Shown here one piece after another: positions 50,980-52,694 of a DNA stretch of 52,694 bases. Location: assembly GCA_027488135.1 (NCBI GenBank), contig JAIYCH010000053.1, positions 1 through 52,694 of the forward strand. Direction: 5' to 3'. Positions within the stretch are counted from its first letter, which is position 1. Each line of letters starts with the position of its first letter. The notes below the pieces were generated by a model. It worked only from the letters and a program-made list of their open reading frames with translations. It had not been told where the DNA came from and ran no database searches. The DNA is from Saprospiraceae bacterium (GTDB lineage: Bacteria; Bacteroidota; Bacteroidia; Chitinophagales; Saprospiraceae). The translations under genes and the position numbers were made by a program.

Positions 50980-52694
50980 GTGAAAAATTTCATAGAATTT
51001 CCTCAAAATCTGATTGATGTGTTAGGCTGGACCGTATTCCATGCAATATGGCAAGGGGCTATCATTGGACTGGTATTTTATATACTGTTTACTACCCAAA
51101 GTTTTAAAAGTGCCAAAGCCCGATTTAACGCAGCATGGACCACCTTGTTCATACAATTACTTACTTCCATTTGTACTTTTTGTTATATATGGAACACCTT
51201 TGCCAACAGACTTGACCCCGTAATAAACCAGGAATCAGGTATTCAAAACCATTTCTATTTATCTGGTAATGAAACTATACCTATTCAAACCTCTCTTCTT
51301 GAAAAAATACTTAATCTGCCTAACCAATACATTGATTGGGTTTCATGGATATGGTTATTAGGAGTAAGTTTCATGACCTTGAGAATGATGGGTGGCTTTT
51401 CTTATTTAATTTGGTTAAATAAGGTAAGTACAGACCCACTTCCACTGGAAATAAACTTGTTTTTAGAACTGAAACGAAAAGAAGCCGGCGTGAAAAGAAT
51501 CATTGGGAAATTATCCACACAGATTCAAAGTCCTCTTGTATTTGGACATTTCAAACCCATTCTGCTTTTCCCCTTTGCCCTACTTTCAAAACTTACACCT
51601 GAGCAAATAGAAGCAGTTATACTTCATGAATTAGCACATATAAAAAGAAATGACTACATATTAAATATTTTTCAAATATTTATTGAGGTAGTTTTTTATT
51701 TTCACCCTGTTACCTGGTGGCTGACCAGCATCATTAAAAGGGAAAGAGAACATATATGCGATGACGAGGCAGCTGGAAAGGAACTCAACCAGAAGTTATC
51801 TTATGCTAAAGCCTTATTGATTATACAAGAAAATGATGCTATTTCAAGTATTGGTTCTCTGGCATTCGCCAAGAAACCATCTGAAATGTACCTCAGAATC
51901 AAAAGAATTTTAGAACCTTCAAAAAATGTAAATTTCATGGAAAAAACAACGCTGGGAATCCTGATGTTAGGACTTGCCCTTGGTATGTTTTGGCAACAAA
52001 AACCAATTTTTGCCAATAACTCCACATTCAAAACAATACGAACAGAGGTGACAGACACCCTTCCAAAAGGGACTATTCAGCTAAATATCAATAAAAACGG
52101 GAAAACCTGGGATATCAATCTGAAGGATGGAAAAATTGTATCGTTGAAAAAAGACGGCAACACGATACCTGAAAGTGACTTTCCCAAATACGAATCGGAG
52201 GTTAAAAAGATTATGAGTGAAATGCCTCCACCACCGCCACCAGGTGTGCCTGCTCCACCCCCACCTCCAGGAATACCACCACCTCCACCACCCATGATTT
52301 GGAATGAAGGGCAGCAATCTAAAAATACTAATGAGGATTACATGATTATTGTAAAAAAAGATGGTACCTCCCAAAAATTCATCCAGCATAAGGAAGTCAT
52401 AGTTAAAAGTGAAGGCCAAACTATCCAAACGGAGGAAAAGATGATTTGGAAAGACGAAAAAGGTAATAATGTCAATATTGACGATATTGACCCTGCCACT
52501 ATTCAATCCATTGATGTCAGAAAATCACCGAAAGGTCAAAAATCTGAAACCACTACGGTAACGGTGATAACATCTGAGAAGAACATCACAAATAATCTTA
52601 ACAAAGAAGATATAAAAACCATTGATGTCCGGAAATCAGTTAATGGAGAAGAAATCATCATTGTCAACGGAATGCCACTAAACAAGTTGAAAGA
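50980..52694 (+). CDS. BlaR1-like M56 membrane metalloprotease, 3' end cut by window
   Basis: At least 571 codons, open to the window edge; starts at GTG 50980. N-terminal membrane part with about three TM helices (FHAIWQGAIIGLVFYILF; WVSWIWLLGVSFMTLRMMGG), then the zinc site in VILHELAHIKRND (H216-E217-xx-H220) and ICDDEAAG, a further TM helix (TLGILMLGLALGMFWQ), and an extracytoplasmic C-terminal region. That region includes a proline-rich run at 52225-52293 and two repeats sharing IDVRKS (52510-52527, 52621-52638). In BlaR1 the C-terminus is a penicillin sensor; here it is not one in the visible part. It should cleave or relieve the BlaI-like repressor. Confidence 0.92.
   Translation, partial: MKNFIEFPQNLIDVLGWTVFHAIWQGAIIGLVFYILFTTQSFKSAKARFNAAWTTLFIQLLTSICTFCYIWNTFANRLDPVINQESGIQNHFYLSGNETIPIQTSLLEKILNLPNQYIDWVSWIWLLGVSFMTLRMMGGFSYLIWLNKVSTDPLPLEINLFLELKRKEAGVKRIIGKLSTQIQSPLVFGHFKPILLFPFALLSKLTPEQIEAVILHELAHIKRNDYILNIFQIFIEVVFYFHPVTWWLTSIIKREREHICDDEAAGKELNQKLSYAKALLIIQENDAISSIGSLAFAKKPSEMYLRIKRILEPSKNVNFMEKTTLGILMLGLALGMFWQQKPIFANNSTFKTIRTEVTDTLPKGTIQLNINKNGKTWDINLKDGKIVSLKKDGNTIPESDFPKYESEVKKIMSEMPPPPPPGVPAPPPPPGIPPPPPPMIWNEGQQSKNTNEDYMIIVKKDGTSQKFIQHKEVIVKSEGQTIQTEEKMIWKDEKGNNVNIDDIDPATIQSIDVRKSPKGQKSETTTVTVITSEKNITNNLNKEDIKTIDVRKSVNGEEIIIVNGMPLNKLK

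Noticed and set aside
52077-52506. Gly-rich and Trp-rich minus-strand frames
   Set aside because: They are the complement of the proline-codon run in the M56 gene (CCA/CCG read in reverse), hence low-complexity shadows.
1-52694. CRISPR arrays, IS elements, rRNA operons, toxin-antitoxin pairs
   Set aside because: No regularly spaced repeats, transposase motifs or rRNA signatures were seen; the only mobile-element sign is the tRNA-Met scar.

Overview
The window is a chromosomal segment of a Bacteroidota bacterium. The evidence is AT-rich DNA with little Shine-Dalgarno signal, two secreted proteins with type IX secretion (T9SS) C-terminal sorting domains, and families typical of the phylum: DUF4270, DUF4292, a stand-alone glycogen-synthase N-domain, an EnvC-like LytM protein and the heptose adenylyltransferase RfaE2. 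The tig-clpP-clpX and acpP-fabF-rnc orders are also as expected. The mix fits Saprospiria- or Chitinophagia-like lineages, but the sequence alone does not fix the genus.

Layout. 1-3480 is the only accessory-looking stretch: a PLP-dependent decarboxylase, a broken ester-cyclase relic, a duplicated 3' half of tRNA-Met with its terminator, and a one-TM unknown protein, ending at an intact tRNA-Met next to rpsA. 3539-8657: rpsA (-), then yceI-like, SUMF1/FGE-like and Tat-exported Gfo/Idh/MocA genes (+). 8728-15009: a minus-strand run of an M14 carboxypeptidase, a T9SS-exported serine protease and ApbE. 15058-19746: metF, an EamA transporter, a Fur-family regulator and a Rel/SpoT enzyme. 19948-24398: tRNA-Leu, tig, clpP, clpX, truA. 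24461-27256: two overlapping micro-ORFs, DUF4270, glycogen-synthase N-domain. 27430-31591: flippase-like protein, rfaE2, Nif3-like, zinc-ribbon coiled-coil protein, DUF1080. 31696-37294: Skp/OmpH, T9SS protein, TPR lipoprotein, MBL/beta-CASP, degenerate DnaQ-like protein. 37554-43814: minus-strand operon pyk-TPR-DUF4292-EnvC-hflX. 44013-47638: acpP-fabF-rnc plus a SWIM-family relative. 47642-50465: small membrane protein, acyl-CoA dehydrogenase, DUF2141. 50478-52694: two palindromes, blaI-like repressor and an M56 BlaR1-like gene cut by the window edge.

Most of the window is housekeeping: translation, stringent response, protein quality control, fatty-acid synthesis, glycolysis and envelope maintenance. 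No CRISPR, IS element, rRNA or intact integrase is visible. The points most worth a second look are a SWIM-type protein that appears to have lost all its zinc ligands, a DnaQ-like protein with a substituted first motif, the tRNA-Met attachment-like scar, the two coupled micro-ORFs, a terminator-like hairpin between acpP and fabF, and the BlaI/BlaR1-like module with paired operators and an unusual proline-rich, repeat-bearing extension. I did not find a clear multi-gene undescribed system.
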